NCBI RefSeq assembly: GCF_040151475.1
Contig: NZ_JBDKWG010000110.1
Location: 1-34,306, forward strand
Length of the DNA: 34,306 nt
Direction of reading: 5' to 3'
DNA from: CAXBNB01 sp040151475
Lineage (GTDB): Bacteria; Bacteroidota; Bacteroidia; Cytophagales; Cyclobacteriaceae
Shown here in pieces: positions 24,335 to 34,186 of the stretch. The stretch's first letter is position 1, and each line of letters begins with the position of its first letter. The notes beneath the pieces were generated by a model. It did no database searches. It saw only the letters and a list, made by a program, of their open reading frames with translations, and was not told where the DNA came from. The position numbers and the translations under genes were made by a program.

Positions 24335-27300
24335 ATGCAAGGATCAGGTTTATATCACCCCTCGTTAGAACACGACAGTTGTGGTGTAGGTTGTGTAGTA
24401 GATTATTCTGGAAAGAAATCTCATGAAGTAGTGGCAGATGCGTTGACCATGCTCGAAAACATGGAGCATAGAGGTGCAACAGGTAGCGATCCAAACACTG
24501 GCGATGGTGCCGGTATTTTGGTTCAGGTGCCTCATGACTTCTTTTCAGACAAAATGGGTGCATTCGGTATAGAGCTACCACCGGAAAAGGAGTATGGTGT
24601 AGGAATGATATTTTTCCCTAAACATTACGAAACACGGGAAGAGTGTAGAAAAGTGCTGAATGAATGCATAGAAAAATCAGGTCTTACACTGATTGGGTAC
24701 CGCCTTGTACCTGTTGATGATTCGGTACCCGGCCATGAATCTAAAGCTGTAGAGCCATATATAGAGCAGGTATTCGTTAAGCCAATAGAAAAACTTAGCC
24801 CCGAAGACTTGGAAAGAAAATTATTTGTACTCGGTAATTATGCCACACACGAAGTGCAAAAAAACGTAGAGGCTGAAAACGATCAGTTTTATATCTGTAG
24901 CCTTTCAGCCAATACCATCGTATATAAAGGGCAATTAAAAACAGAGCAGGTTCCTAAGTACTTCCGTGACTTAACAGACCCTACATTCACTTCAGCTTTG
25001 GCTACAGTGCACTCCAGGTTTTCTACCAACACATTTCCAAAATGGAGATTGGCACAACCGTTTAGAGTGATTGCCCACAATGGTGAGATCAATACAATCA
25101 GAGGTAATGTCAACAAAATGAAATCAAAGGAAGCTTTGATGAATTCACCGTACTATACCGACGAAGAATTGAAATGGTTGCTTCCTGTTACCGATCCAAA
25201 AAACTCCGATTCTGCAAATCTTGATGCAATAGTAGAATTACTTTCTCTCAGTGGAAGATCATTGCCTCACTCCATGATGATGCTGGTACCTGAAGCATGG
25301 CAGGACAATGACCAAATGGATAAAGCAAGAAAAGCTTTCTATAAGTACCATGCTTCTATGATGGAGCCTTGGGATGGCCCTGCAGCTTTATTCTTTACCA
25401 ACGGCAGTTTGATTGGTGCTACCCTTGACAGAAGTGGCCTTCGTCCTGTGAGATATTGCATTACCAGTGATAATAGATTGGTAATGGCATCTGAGGTAGG
25501 AGTCATCAATATAGACCAAAGTAAAGTGCTGGAAAAAGGGAGATTGCAACCGGGCAAAATGCTGATAGCTGACCTTAAAGCAAAGAAAATCTATAAAGAT
25601 GACGAAGCTAAAGCCCAGGTTGTCGAAAACAAACCATATTCTGACTGGATCAACGAACAAAGAATCAAACTAAGATTGATCGAACCTCCGGAGTTTGAAG
25701 CAGAAAAAATACCATCAGGAATCTTGCTGAGCGAAATGAAAGCGTATGGCTATACTCAGGAAGATGTCAAAATGACTATTGCTCCTATGGCAGAAAAAGG
25801 AATGGAACCCGTTGGATCTATGGGTGCTGACTCTCCAATTCCGGTTTTGTCCCGGCAAAGTCAACACATTTCAAATTATTTTAAACAATTTTTCGCTCAG
25901 GTAAGTAACCCGCCGATTGATCCCATCAGGGAAAGAATGGTAATGTCTCTTTTCACAAGACTCGGAGAATCTTTGAACATTCTGGATGAATCTCCTGAAC
26001 ACACCAAGCAAATTCACATCTCACAACCGGTATTGTCAAGAAGTGCATTCAGTAAGTTAATCCATCTGGAGGACAAAGGGTTTACTGCAGCCACCATTGA
26101 TGCCACCTATGATCCATGTGAAACTTCATTGGAAGATGCTTTAGATCTTATTTCAAAACAAAGTGAGGAAGCCACCAATAAAGGTATCAACATTCTGATT
26201 ATCAGTAATAGAAATATCAGCAATAAAAGAGTACCTATTCCATCGTTACTATCAACTGGAGCAGTACATCATTATCTTATTGATAAAAGAATCAGGACAA
26301 AAGCCGGGCTTGTCATTGAAGGTGGAGATATTTGGGAAACACATCACTACGCCACTATTGTAGGCTATGGTGCCAGCTGTATTTTCCCGTTTAGGGTTTA
26401 TGACATCATAGACCAGTTATATGACGAAAAAGTAATTGACAACTCAGTTCCTGTTAAACAATATCATGAAAATTACCGATATGGCATAGGAAAGGGATTA
26501 CTTAAGATTTTGTCTAAAATGGGTATCAGTACCCTTCAATCTTATCAAAGTGCACAGATCTTCGAATGTGTCGGGCTAGGTCAGGATGTTATAGAAAAAT
26601 GTTTCAAAGGGACATTAAGTCGTCTTGAGGGATTGACATTCGAAGGACTTGAAAAAGAATGCCTGGCCAAACATCAGGCTGCATATCCAAACAAAGAAAT
26701 TAAAAATATACTTGAGGTTGGAGGATATTTCCAATGGAAAAGAAACGGAGAAGGTCATTTATTGAATCCGGAAACCATCCATTTGTTGCAAAAATCCACA
26801 AGACTGAATGATTATGGTTTGTTTAAAAAATATTCAAACAGCATATATGACCACCAAACAAAGCTTTACACACTAAGAAGCCTGTTTGAATTTAAGAAAA
26901 GAAAATCTGTAGCCATAGAGGAGGTAGAACCTATAGAGAGCATTCTCAAGAGGTTTGCCACAGGAGCTATGTCTTTCGGATCGATCTCTCACGAAGCTCA
27001 CAGCACATTGGCAATAGCCATGAACAGGATCGGCGGAAAAAGTAACAGTGGAGAAGGTGGAGAAGATGAAGCCAGATTTATCAGAAAAGAAAACGGCGAT
27101 TATGAAAGGTCTGCCATAAAACAAGTAGCATCAGGAAGGTTTGGAGTAAACAGCTACTACCTGTCGGAAGCCGAAGAAATACAGATCAAAATTGCTCAGG
27201 GAGCAAAGCCCGGAGAAGGAGGACAGCTTCCTGGCCATAAGGTAGATCACTGGATTGCCAGAGTTAGATTTTCAACCCCTGGTGTGGGGTTAATCTCTCC

Positions 27301-28819
27301 CCCACCTCACCACGACATCTACTCTATCGAGGATTTAAAGCAGTTGATTTATGACCTGAAAAATGCTAATCCAAATGCAAGGGTCAATGTAAAACTGGTG
27401 TCTGAAGCAGGTGTTGGTACAATCGCATCCGGGGTTTCCAAAGCCAAAGCAGATGTAATTCTGGTAAGCGGATATGACGGAGGAACAGGTGCATCTCCAT
27501 TGAGTTCGATCCGTCATGCTGGTCTGCCATGGGAAATAGGATTGTCAGAAGCACATCAGACTCTTGTAAAAAATAACCTTAGAAGTAGAGTTGTGCTACA
27601 AACTGATGGCAAATTGATGACTGGAAGAGATGTTGCTATAGCAACGCTTTTGGGAGCAGAAGAATATGGATTTAGTACTACTGCCCTCATCGTTGAAGGG
27701 TGTATAATGATGAGAAAATGTCATCTGAATACTTGTCCCGTAGGTATAGCTACTCAAAACCCTGAACTTAGAAAGCTATTTACAGGTGACCCTCAGCATA
27801 TTGTCAATTTCTTCACTTTCATTGCTATGGAGTTAAGGGAAATCATGGCTGAGCTTGGATTCAGAACTGTCAATGAAATGGTTGGGAAAGCCAAAACATT
27901 GAAAGTAAGATCGGATCTGGATCATTGGAAATTGCAAAGTCTTGACCTATCTCCTATTCTTTATGAAAGAGAAGTAAACTCTAATGTGGGCATATACCAT
28001 CAGTTTGATCAGGATCATGAATTAGAAAACATATTAGACCGAAAACTCATAGCAGATTGGAAATCCGGAAAAACAGAAGTAAGTTATCCTATCATCAACA
28101 TTGACAGGTCTGCCGGAGCGATGCTCTCTTATGAGATTTCATTGAAGCACAAAGCAAAAGGACTTCCTACAGATTCGTTCACTGTAAACTTTACAGGTTC
28201 GGCTGGTCAAAGTTTTGGAGTGTTCCTTGCAAAGGGTGTGAAATTCAATCTTGAAGGAGAAGCCAATGATTATGTAGGAAAAGGATTGTCTGGTGGAAAA
28301 ATCGTAATCAAACCACCAAAAGAAGCCACTTTTGTTCCTCATGAAAACATCATTATAGGTAACGTAGCATTCTACGGAGCTACTTCCGGAAAGGCATTTA
28401 TAAATGGGCTTGGCGGTGAACGCTTTTGTGTAAGAAACTCAGGTGCTGAAACAGTAGTAGAAGGAGTTGGTGATCACGGTTGTGAATACATGACTGGCGG
28501 GAAAGTAGTAATACTGGGAAATGTAGGTAAAAACTTTGCTGCCGGCATGAGTGGCGGTGTAGCTTATGTTTTCAATCCCAACGACAACTTTGCTATCAAT
28601 TGCAACACTGAAATGGTAGATATCGACCAACCTGATGCAACAGACCTGAGTGATGTCAAGTCTATGGTGGAAGAGCACCTTGCTGAAACCAATAGTAAAA
28701 TGGCTTCTTACATATTGAATGATTGGGAAGCACTGAGCAAATTTTTTATTAAAGTAATGCCACACGATATGAAAAGAGTATTGGCAGAGCAGAAACAACA
28801 AGAAGAAAAAGTAGCATAA
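24335..28819 (+). CDS. gltB: Glutamate synthase (NADPH), large subunit
   Basis: 1494 aa, normal length. With its partner it makes two glutamates from glutamine and 2-oxoglutarate. The class II amidotransferase domain starts at Cys16 (HDSCGVGCVVD), which becomes the N-terminal nucleophile after a 15-residue propeptide is removed. MEHRGATGSDPNTGDGAGI and AHNGEINTIRGN mark its active site. The central and FMN domains include SGEGGEDEARF, GAKPGEGGQLPGHKV and LVSGYDGGTGASP. The 3Fe-4S cluster ligands are Cys1123, Cys1129 and Cys1134 (CIMMRKCHLNTCPVGIATQ). The C-terminal beta-helix has repeated G-x-x-G-x-G (GKGLSGGKIVI, GAETVVEGVGDHG, GMSGGVAYV). gltD starts one base after the stop. Confidence 0.98.
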   Translation: MQGSGLYHPSLEHDSCGVGCVVDYSGKKSHEVVADALTMLENMEHRGATGSDPNTGDGAGILVQVPHDFFSDKMGAFGIELPPEKEYGVGMIFFPKHYETREECRKVLNECIEKSGLTLIGYRLVPVDDSVPGHESKAVEPYIEQVFVKPIEKLSPEDLERKLFVLGNYATHEVQKNVEAENDQFYICSLSANTIVYKGQLKTEQVPKYFRDLTDPTFTSALATVHSRFSTNTFPKWRLAQPFRVIAHNGEINTIRGNVNKMKSKEALMNSPYYTDEELKWLLPVTDPKNSDSANLDAIVELLSLSGRSLPHSMMMLVPEAWQDNDQMDKARKAFYKYHASMMEPWDGPAALFFTNGSLIGATLDRSGLRPVRYCITSDNRLVMASEVGVINIDQSKVLEKGRLQPGKMLIADLKAKKIYKDDEAKAQVVENKPYSDWINEQRIKLRLIEPPEFEAEKIPSGILLSEMKAYGYTQEDVKMTIAPMAEKGMEPVGSMGADSPIPVLSRQSQHISNYFKQFFAQVSNPPIDPIRERMVMSLFTRLGESLNILDESPEHTKQIHISQPVLSRSAFSKLIHLEDKGFTAATIDATYDPCETSLEDALDLISKQSEEATNKGINILIISNRNISNKRVPIPSLLSTGAVHHYLIDKRIRTKAGLVIEGGDIWETHHYATIVGYGASCIFPFRVYDIIDQLYDEKVIDNSVPVKQYHENYRYGIGKGLLKILSKMGISTLQSYQSAQIFECVGLGQDVIEKCFKGTLSRLEGLTFEGLEKECLAKHQAAYPNKEIKNILEVGGYFQWKRNGEGHLLNPETIHLLQKSTRLNDYGLFKKYSNSIYDHQTKLYTLRSLFEFKKRKSVAIEEVEPIESILKRFATGAMSFGSISHEAHSTLAIAMNRIGGKSNSGEGGEDEARFIRKENGDYERSAIKQVASGRFGVNSYYLSEAEEIQIKIAQGAKPGEGGQLPGHKVDHWIARVRFSTPGVGLISPPPHHDIYSIEDLKQLIYDLKNANPNARVNVKLVSEAGVGTIASGVSKAKADVILVSGYDGGTGASPLSSIRHAGLPWEIGLSEAHQTLVKNNLRSRVVLQTDGKLMTGRDVAIATLLGAEEYGFSTTALIVEGCIMMRKCHLNTCPVGIATQNPELRKLFTGDPQHIVNFFTFIAMELREIMAELGFRTVNEMVGKAKTLKVRSDLDHWKLQSLDLSPILYEREVNSNVGIYHQFDQDHELENILDRKLIADWKSGKTEVSYPIINIDRSAGAMLSYEISLKHKAKGLPTDSFTVNFTGSAGQSFGVFLAKGVKFNLEGEANDYVGKGLSGGKIVIKPPKEATFVPHENIIIGNVAFYGATSGKAFINGLGGERFCVRNSGAETVVEGVGDHGCEYMTGGKVVILGNVGKNFAAGMSGGVAYVFNPNDNFAINCNTEMVDIDQPDATDLSDVKSMVEEHLAETNSKMASYILNDWEALSKFFIKVMPHDMKRVLAEQKQQEEKVA

Positions 28820-28820
28820 T

Positions 28821-30272
28821 ATGGGACAAATTGATGGTTTTTTAAAATTCAACAGGGAGTTGCCCTCTTCGAGGAGTCCACAGGAAAGAATAAATGACTC
28901 TGAGGAAATTTACCTGCCGTTTGCTGATGAGAAAACAAAAACTCAGGCTGCAAGATGTATGGACTGTGGCGTTCCTTTTTGCCACAGTGGCTGTCCACTA
29001 GGCAATCAGATTCCTGATTTCAACGATGCTGTATATAAGGAAGACTGGAAAGAAGCCTATGATATTCTCTCTTCCACCAACAACTTTCCTGAATTTACCG
29101 GGCGAATTTGCCCCGCACCATGTGAGGCAAGTTGCGTTTTGTCAATCAACAAAAATCCTGTTGCTATAGAGCACATCGAAAAAAGCATTATTGAAAAAGC
29201 TTTTGAGAATGGCTGGGTGACACCAAAAATATCGGAGAAAACAGGCAAAAAAGTAGCGGTAGTAGGATCTGGCCCTGCCGGATTGGCGGCTGCTGCTCAA
29301 CTCAGCAAAGTTGGACATGATGTTACGGTATTTGAAAGAGACGAAGTGGTTGGTGGATTACTACGAATCGGAATACCGGACTTCAAACTTGACAAACATA
29401 TTGTAGAACGTCGTGTTGAACTATTGGAGCAACAAGGTATCACTTTCAAAACCAACACTAATGTCGGAGTAGATATCACTGCCACCGAATTGGTAAAGGA
29501 ATACGATGCTACAGTATTGTGCGGCGGATCTACTATCCCTCGCGATATACCCATTCCCGGCAGAGAATTGAAAGGCATCCATTTTGCCATGAAATTTTTG
29601 GGGCAACAAAACAGAAGAGTTGCCGGAAGAGACATAAATGACGAAGAAATACTGGCTACAGGCAAAAACGTGCTTGTAATCGGAGGTGGGGATACAGGAT
29701 CGGATTGCGTAGGCACGTCCAATAGACACAAAGCAAAGTCTGTTACCCAGATAGAACTGCTTTCCAAACCACCAACCGACAGAACGATAAAAAATCCCTG
29801 GCCTGAGTGGCCTATGGTAGTGCGAACCTCCACCTCACATGAAGAGGGTTGTGAAAGAGACTGGGCAATTCTCACCAAAGAATTTATTGGAAATGACAAA
29901 GGTGAGTTGACGGGGGTGAAGTTGGTAAATATAGAATGGAACGAAAAAGGTTTTACCGAAATAGAAGGCAGTGAGCAAATTATTCCTTGCGAACTGGTGT
30001 TGATAGCAGCCGGATTTGTGCACCCACAAAAAGAAGGAATGCTTGAACAATTGGGTGTAGAAATCGACAACAGAGGCAATGTAATTGCTAATGAAGGAGA
30101 ATACCTTACCAGCGTTAAAAGCGTATTTGCTGCCGGAGATATGAGAAGAGGTCAGTCATTGGTAGTTTGGGCCATCTCAGAAGGCCGGGAAGCTGCAAGG
30201 CAAGTAGATGAGTACCTTATGGGAAAATCAGTCTTAGAATCCAAATCAACCTCCTTCTTCGAGTTGGGATAA
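28821..30272 (+). CDS. gltD: Glutamate synthase, small (FAD/NADPH) subunit
   Basis: 483 aa. It supplies electrons from NADPH through FAD and two 4Fe-4S clusters to GltB. The N-terminal Cys groups are C46-x2-C49-x4-C54-x3-C58 and C97-x3-C101-x3-C105, the cluster ligands. An FAD-binding Rossmann motif follows (VAVVGSGPAGLAAAAQLSKV, from about 145), then the NADPH motif VLVIGGGDTGSDCVGTSNRH. The C-terminal FAD motif is VKSVFAAGDMRRGQSLVVWA. One base separates it from gltB, so translation is coupled. A strong terminator follows 28 bases after the stop. Confidence 0.98.
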   Translation: MGQIDGFLKFNRELPSSRSPQERINDSEEIYLPFADEKTKTQAARCMDCGVPFCHSGCPLGNQIPDFNDAVYKEDWKEAYDILSSTNNFPEFTGRICPAPCEASCVLSINKNPVAIEHIEKSIIEKAFENGWVTPKISEKTGKKVAVVGSGPAGLAAAAQLSKVGHDVTVFERDEVVGGLLRIGIPDFKLDKHIVERRVELLEQQGITFKTNTNVGVDITATELVKEYDATVLCGGSTIPRDIPIPGRELKGIHFAMKFLGQQNRRVAGRDINDEEILATGKNVLVIGGGDTGSDCVGTSNRHKAKSVTQIELLSKPPTDRTIKNPWPEWPMVVRTSTSHEEGCERDWAILTKEFIGNDKGELTGVKLVNIEWNEKGFTEIEGSEQIIPCELVLIAAGFVHPQKEGMLEQLGVEIDNRGNVIANEGEYLTSVKSVFAAGDMRRGQSLVVWAISEGREAARQVDEYLMGKSVLESKSTSFFELG

Positions 30273-30300
30273 CATCAATCTGAATATGAAACATAATTCG

Positions 30301-30336
30301 AAATGCCTGTTCAAATTGATGAACAGGCATTTTTCA
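30301..30336. terminator. Bidirectional terminator after gltD
   Basis: AAATGCCTGTTCA (30301-30313), six-base loop, TGAACAGGCATTT (30320-30332): a perfect 13-bp stem with A on the left and T on the right. It ends gltBD and can also serve the convergent hydrolase gene that stops at 30387. Confidence 0.9.
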
Positions 30337-30386
30337 TTTTACTTCCCGCTCTTCAAAACCATTGAGCTGGTGGTGAAATTATTTTT

Positions 30387-32870
30387 TTACTTCCAAACAA
30401 AATCACCATTTTCCACACTCCAGTCATTGCCAAAAAAACCAGTACATTCTATGGATTCATATTCTTTTTCAAAAACATCTTTGCCTAATACTGTAAGATC
30501 GGGAAATGCAGTACCTCCCATAAAATATTGGTTGGCATGGGCTGCCTTTATCCCTGCAAGCCCTGTACCTGCAACCACTCCTACCGAAGCAATGTCACTA
30601 TCAGGCCGGGGATATATAAAATAACAACCCAAATCATCACCAGATACAATTCTATCCCCTATTTGTATTTTCCCATCTTCCACCTGAACAGGACTTTTGC
30701 TAAGAAGTAATTTCCATGCCTTATTGTTGTCTGCATTGCCATATACAATTACCCCCCTGTCTTTATACTTTTTCAGGTCAAATTGATTGTCCGGTATTAT
30801 TTCTATCGATCCGTTTCCACGGTATCCAAATGTCTCTGCATCATACCTGGCTTTATAGTAATTCCAATCATTTACTTCTCTGGAACCACCAGTACCATAC
30901 ACAAAAACAACATTGTGGCGAAAAGCATCTTTAAAATTGCCAGATCTATGCGGTCCTTTTTCATTCAAATCGGGTTGTGAACTGGTTTCCCAATTCCCCT
31001 GCTTATTTTTAACCAGCCATATTTCAGACTGCATAGGCTCAACTGTCAGCGACCCTTCATCAATTTTAATTGACAATGGAAACTTTAAACCTGCCTTGTC
31101 CAAATCCAATTTCATGACCAATACATTTTCGGTTGTTCCTGACACTGACAGGGAATCTTTTCCTAATTGTAAGTTTACATTGCTAAGTTGATAAGGATGA
31201 TTTTGCTGGTATATAGTTGCCCAATTGGAGCTGGCCGAAACTCCGGGGCTGGCCGTATAAAATTCCAATTTACGTACTTCGGTCGGTTTTGGTATTTCAT
31301 GAGTTTTCAAAAAATCAAACAACGGAGGCCAGTCTGCTGAGTTTTTCCCATACCAGTGGCCACCTTCAGGATATTCATAATAGGCAAAGTCAGGATGAAA
31401 ATCAGCCAATATTTTTTTCATTTCCCGGGCATGTTCTACCGAAACCACCTGATCATTATTTCCATGATTGATATATGCACCATAGTGTAAATAATTACGA
31501 ACCAATAATTTAGTCCTTTGTGGATTACTCGCCCTTTCGTACATTTTTTGAATTGCCGTCTCAACCTTTCGGGTATGCTGAATCCATCCATGCAGTTCTG
31601 GATAACCTGCACAAGGAGCTATAGCTGCCCAATAATCGGGATAGGATGCTCCCAGATACCAACTGGCATGTCCACCCATAGAATGGCCAGTGAGATATAT
31701 CTTTTGTGGATCCGGATTAAACAATTTTTTTCCAATAGCCAACACTTCCAGAGCGTCCAACCTGCCCCAATCTTCCCATGCGAACCCAAAAGGTCCCCGG
31801 TTGGTAGGTGCAATCAAATGCCCCCAATCTTTGGATGCATAAACACCCGCCTGATTTCGAGCCTGCACACCTGCACCATGCACGGAAAGAAAAAGTGCCG
31901 GATTTGTACCCTCCGGCACTTTTCCCGGTGAAACACTATAATATTGAACACTACCATCTATTCCACTAATAAAAGTACCATCGTGAAGCTCGCCTGACTC
32001 CTTATTTTTAAGTTGAAATGTGACCGAACTCAATTGCTTACCAGACTTGGCCAACAGGTTTACCTGTACCTCCACTTGCTCATCTTGTACCCCAGTCAAT
32101 TCACTTATCTGAAAAGGAATACGTCTGGAGGTTAACCTTTCAATCGTTGGTACATCTGTTTTTGTTTTTTTGGTACCATTGACAATACTCTCTATTACAT
32201 AGCCGGATGCAGGTTTTTCAGTAGCGTTAACGGCCATAATTCCACCCCATTTAAAGCCTGTTTCCTCCACTACAAGGTCTGGCAGAGTAATGTGATCGGT
32301 TGAGAGCATAACCGGAGAATCCGGAGCGTATAATGTAGCTCTCATTTTCGGATTTCTTCCCCCAACCAAATAGAATGTATTCAGCCCCTTCTTCAGTTTC
32401 ACCGGAATCTTGGTTATTTTGAAATCAAAATGATCTCCTTCACGAGGTATTCCATTGACATAGGCTTTTGAATGACCTGAAGCATCAAACATCATAACTT
32501 GATCAGAAGGGCTTTCATATTCCAGATACAATCCTCCGTAGGCAAATTTATCACTATTGAAATAGCTGGTCTCGTCAGCTTCCAATGCTCCCCACCTTAC
32601 TACACTATCGGCCGAATATCGCATCAAAATTCCATTGTCTGTGGGACGATCCAACGAGCCATCCATCAATTTAGAAACTACTATATCTGTCGGAAATTCT
32701 GATCTGGCATAGCGTGGGTATTTCACAAAAGGCCCGAGGTTTACAGCCAATCCTTTTTCGAAAGTTATAACTGAACCGCTCTGTGATAGTGTGCTGTGAG
32801 AAATACTGGTTGATAAAATCAGAAGTGTAGCAATTGCTACTATCTGATTTTTAAGACTACTACTTTTCAT
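30387..32870 (-). CDS. Secreted multidomain alpha/beta hydrolase
   Basis: 827 aa. A signal peptide lies at the N-terminus (KNQIVAIATLLILSTSISHS). Residues about 35-200 are a beta-rich domain that could bind carbohydrate. The hydrolase core spans about 300-530: HGAGVQARNQ oxyanion strand, GHS397MGGHASWYLG nucleophile elbow, HGNNDQVVSVEHA (Asp473), and EYPEGGHWYGKN (His505), a complete Ser-Asp-His triad. This is the prolyl-oligopeptidase/feruloyl-esterase-like (PF00326/esterase D) group. A C-terminal region of about 300 residues is beta-rich and contains FVYGTGGSREVNDWNYYKA, resembling a second, glutamine-amidotransferase-like or Rossmann-type fold that I cannot name. Extracellular or periplasmic; likely an esterase or peptidase on polymers, substrate not known. 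Confidence 0.82.
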   Translation of the reverse strand: MKSSSLKNQIVAIATLLILSTSISHSTLSQSGSVITFEKGLAVNLGPFVKYPRYARSEFPTDIVVSKLMDGSLDRPTDNGILMRYSADSVVRWGALEADETSYFNSDKFAYGGLYLEYESPSDQVMMFDASGHSKAYVNGIPREGDHFDFKITKIPVKLKKGLNTFYLVGGRNPKMRATLYAPDSPVMLSTDHITLPDLVVEETGFKWGGIMAVNATEKPASGYVIESIVNGTKKTKTDVPTIERLTSRRIPFQISELTGVQDEQVEVQVNLLAKSGKQLSSVTFQLKNKESGELHDGTFISGIDGSVQYYSVSPGKVPEGTNPALFLSVHGAGVQARNQAGVYASKDWGHLIAPTNRGPFGFAWEDWGRLDALEVLAIGKKLFNPDPQKIYLTGHSMGGHASWYLGASYPDYWAAIAPCAGYPELHGWIQHTRKVETAIQKMYERASNPQRTKLLVRNYLHYGAYINHGNNDQVVSVEHAREMKKILADFHPDFAYYEYPEGGHWYGKNSADWPPLFDFLKTHEIPKPTEVRKLEFYTASPGVSASSNWATIYQQNHPYQLSNVNLQLGKDSLSVSGTTENVLVMKLDLDKAGLKFPLSIKIDEGSLTVEPMQSEIWLVKNKQGNWETSSQPDLNEKGPHRSGNFKDAFRHNVVFVYGTGGSREVNDWNYYKARYDAETFGYRGNGSIEIIPDNQFDLKKYKDRGVIVYGNADNNKAWKLLLSKSPVQVEDGKIQIGDRIVSGDDLGCYFIYPRPDSDIASVGVVAGTGLAGIKAAHANQYFMGGTAFPDLTVLGKDVFEKEYESIECTGFFGNDWSVENGDFVWK

Positions 32871-33101
32871 TTTTCAAATTGACATTAGATGGCCTGTGTA
32901 TAAATACCTGTAAGTGAATGTCGTTGAAAGCTGAATAGTCCCCTAGCCAAAGGAAATCATTTTTTTCTTTCTATCCTATTGTTAGAAATCAATTGATAGA
33001 ATTATGCAGAGTTTGTCTCTTGCAAAGATTTTACACCATGAATTAACAGCGAACCAGATTGATTCGGTTGTTTGCTGGAGACAAAACAGGGGTCTCACAT
33101 T

Positions 33102-33147
33102 GCAGAAACCTTGAAGCATCCTTATGAGGTTTCTGCCTCCGCAGAAA
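33102..33147. repeat. Nested inverted repeats built on GCAGAAA
   Basis: GCAGAAACCT (33102-33111) is the exact reverse complement of AGGTTTCTGC (33127-33136). The right arm also pairs with GCAGAAA at 33141-33147 across a 4-base loop, so two hairpins are mutually exclusive. This is a REP-like arrangement. Confidence 0.6.
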
Positions 33148-33221
33148 TGACGGAAACCGAGTGGAAGTGCATCACAATAAGCCAAGCACCATCTACTTGC
33201 AGTCATGTAGCTGGTTTTTAT

Positions 33222-33490
33222 CTCAACTAACCAACAAGACCTTCGCTTTAACGTGACAAGAACACTATAAATATCAAAACAAAAACAGTACAATCCGAAT
33301 CTGCAACTGTTGTCATCCTGAATGCAATGAAGGATCTCAATTCAGTTTTTGCCCTATTCAACCAGTCAACAAAACCTAAGAATTCAAATGTAAATACGTC
33401 ATGAAGACCCAAGTCAAACATACAGACAGCCCTGCTATTGGATACTACCTTCAACTAAACTACAAGACCTTTCCTTCGTCAAGGTGACAA
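33222..33490 (+). repeat. Degenerate direct repeats (CAACTAA..CAAGACCTT..GTGACAAG)
   Basis: Copies at 33222-33260 and 33450-33490 share CAACTAA, ACAAGACCTT and GTGACAAG in order with small gaps; a more diverged copy lies at about 33358-33388 (CAACCAGTCAACAAAACCT). Spacing is 90-140 bases. They look like remnants of an interspersed repeat family. Confidence 0.5.
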
Positions 33491-33552
33491 GGTGAGTTAT
33501 TTTGTTTAAGTGAATCTCTAGGTCTACTGACTCGCAGGTGTTTTTAATTATC

Positions 33553-33843
33553 TCATGCCTCATCTACTGTCTCAACTTCCAATTCAATTCCTCCTGTCCA
33601 CTTGGCAATCGCATTGTAAATCAAACATCCAATTGCTGCCATAATAAACCCAATAATTCCATACAGAAATGGCATAAAAATGAAAAAGAATCCACCTCCA
33701 AATGGAAAACCCGGAAAATTACCACCACCAAACATCGAACTTATAATTCCAAAAGGGATCATAAAAACTGCTGCAATTAGAAAATAAATGATACCTGAAA
33801 CCTTTGCCGTCTGGTAAACTCCAAATTTTTTAATTCTTTTCAT
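33553..33843 (-). CDS. Small two-span membrane protein
   Basis: 96 aa. A basic start (MKRIKKFGVYQTAKVSG) precedes a hydrophobic segment (IIYFLIAAVFMIPFGIISSMF), then a Gly/Phe-rich loop (GGGNFPGFPFGGGFFF), a second hydrophobic segment (IFMPFLYGIIGFIMAAIGCLIYNAIA) and an acidic tail ending ELEVETVDEA. Proteins of this pattern are common in Bacteroidota and unassigned. ATG at 33843; no partner gene. The upstream palindromes at 33906-33929 may carry or flank its promoter. Confidence 0.75.
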   Translation of the reverse strand: MKRIKKFGVYQTAKVSGIIYFLIAAVFMIPFGIISSMFGGGNFPGFPFGGGFFFIFMPFLYGIIGFIMAAIGCLIYNAIAKWTGGIELEVETVDEA

Positions 33844-33905
33844 ATTATTTGTTTTTAAGGTTGGTAAGTCAATTGTTATGATTTGTGATTAGTTCAGTCT
33901 AGTGG

Positions 33906-33929
33906 TTTGTTGGACACAAGTCCAACAAA
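33906..33929. repeat. Perfect hairpin TTTGTTGGAC/GTCCAACAAA
   Basis: A 10-bp perfect stem with a 4-base loop (ACAA), about 60 bases upstream of the minus-strand gene start at 33843. It may be an operator or the end of a mobile-element remnant. Confidence 0.55.
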
Positions 33930-34058
33930 GGCGAATGAACCCACATTCATGGAAGCATTTGCTATGTGGTGTATTTTCCTTTTAGTCGTTGAATGTCATT
34001 ATGATACATTTTTTATGTAGCAGTTCGGCACAATTCACCAAAACGGCTTGACTTTGAA

Positions 34059-34093
34059 GCGTAACGCTTTGCGTTGCGCCTGCTGCAAAGCAG
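34059..34093. repeat. Overlapping alternative hairpins
   Basis: GCGTAACGC (34059-34067) pairs with GCGTTGCGC (34071-34079) over a TTT loop, with one G-T pair. GCTTTGC (34066-34072) instead pairs with GCAAAGC (34085-34091), and CTGC (34080-34083) with GCAG (34090-34093). The structures exclude one another. The whole stretch 33844-34186 has no recognisable gene. Confidence 0.5.
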
Positions 34094-34186
34094 TATTCTT
34101 TATGAGCTTTTGTTGTGGTGTCGTTATTATACTTCCCTTCTTATTATGTCGGCTTTCACAAAATCGGGTGCATATCAAATTGTCGT

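Larger units (their letters stand above)
32871..33552. other. Repeat-rich intergenic region, 682 bases
   Basis: No gene was recognised on either strand; the short open frames have no coding character. The region holds a hairpin cluster at 33102-33147, degenerate direct repeats at 33222-33260, 33358-33388 and 33450-33490, and at 33313-33340 a stretch (GTCATCCTGAATGCAATGAA) like a widespread bacterial interspersed repeat. Confidence 0.6.

Noticed and set aside
29297..30079. 260-aa minus-strand frame opposite gltD
   Set aside because: Long but antisense to a confident gene, Ser/Pro-rich low-complexity composition and no recognisable domain.
33949..34020. 23-aa plus-strand frame (MEAFAMWCIF...)
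   Set aside because: Too short, no upstream promoter box, and situated in palindromic non-coding DNA.
34059..34079. Possible integron attC site
   Set aside because: The palindrome does not contain the GTTRRRY/RYYYAAC core motifs, and no integrase is visible.
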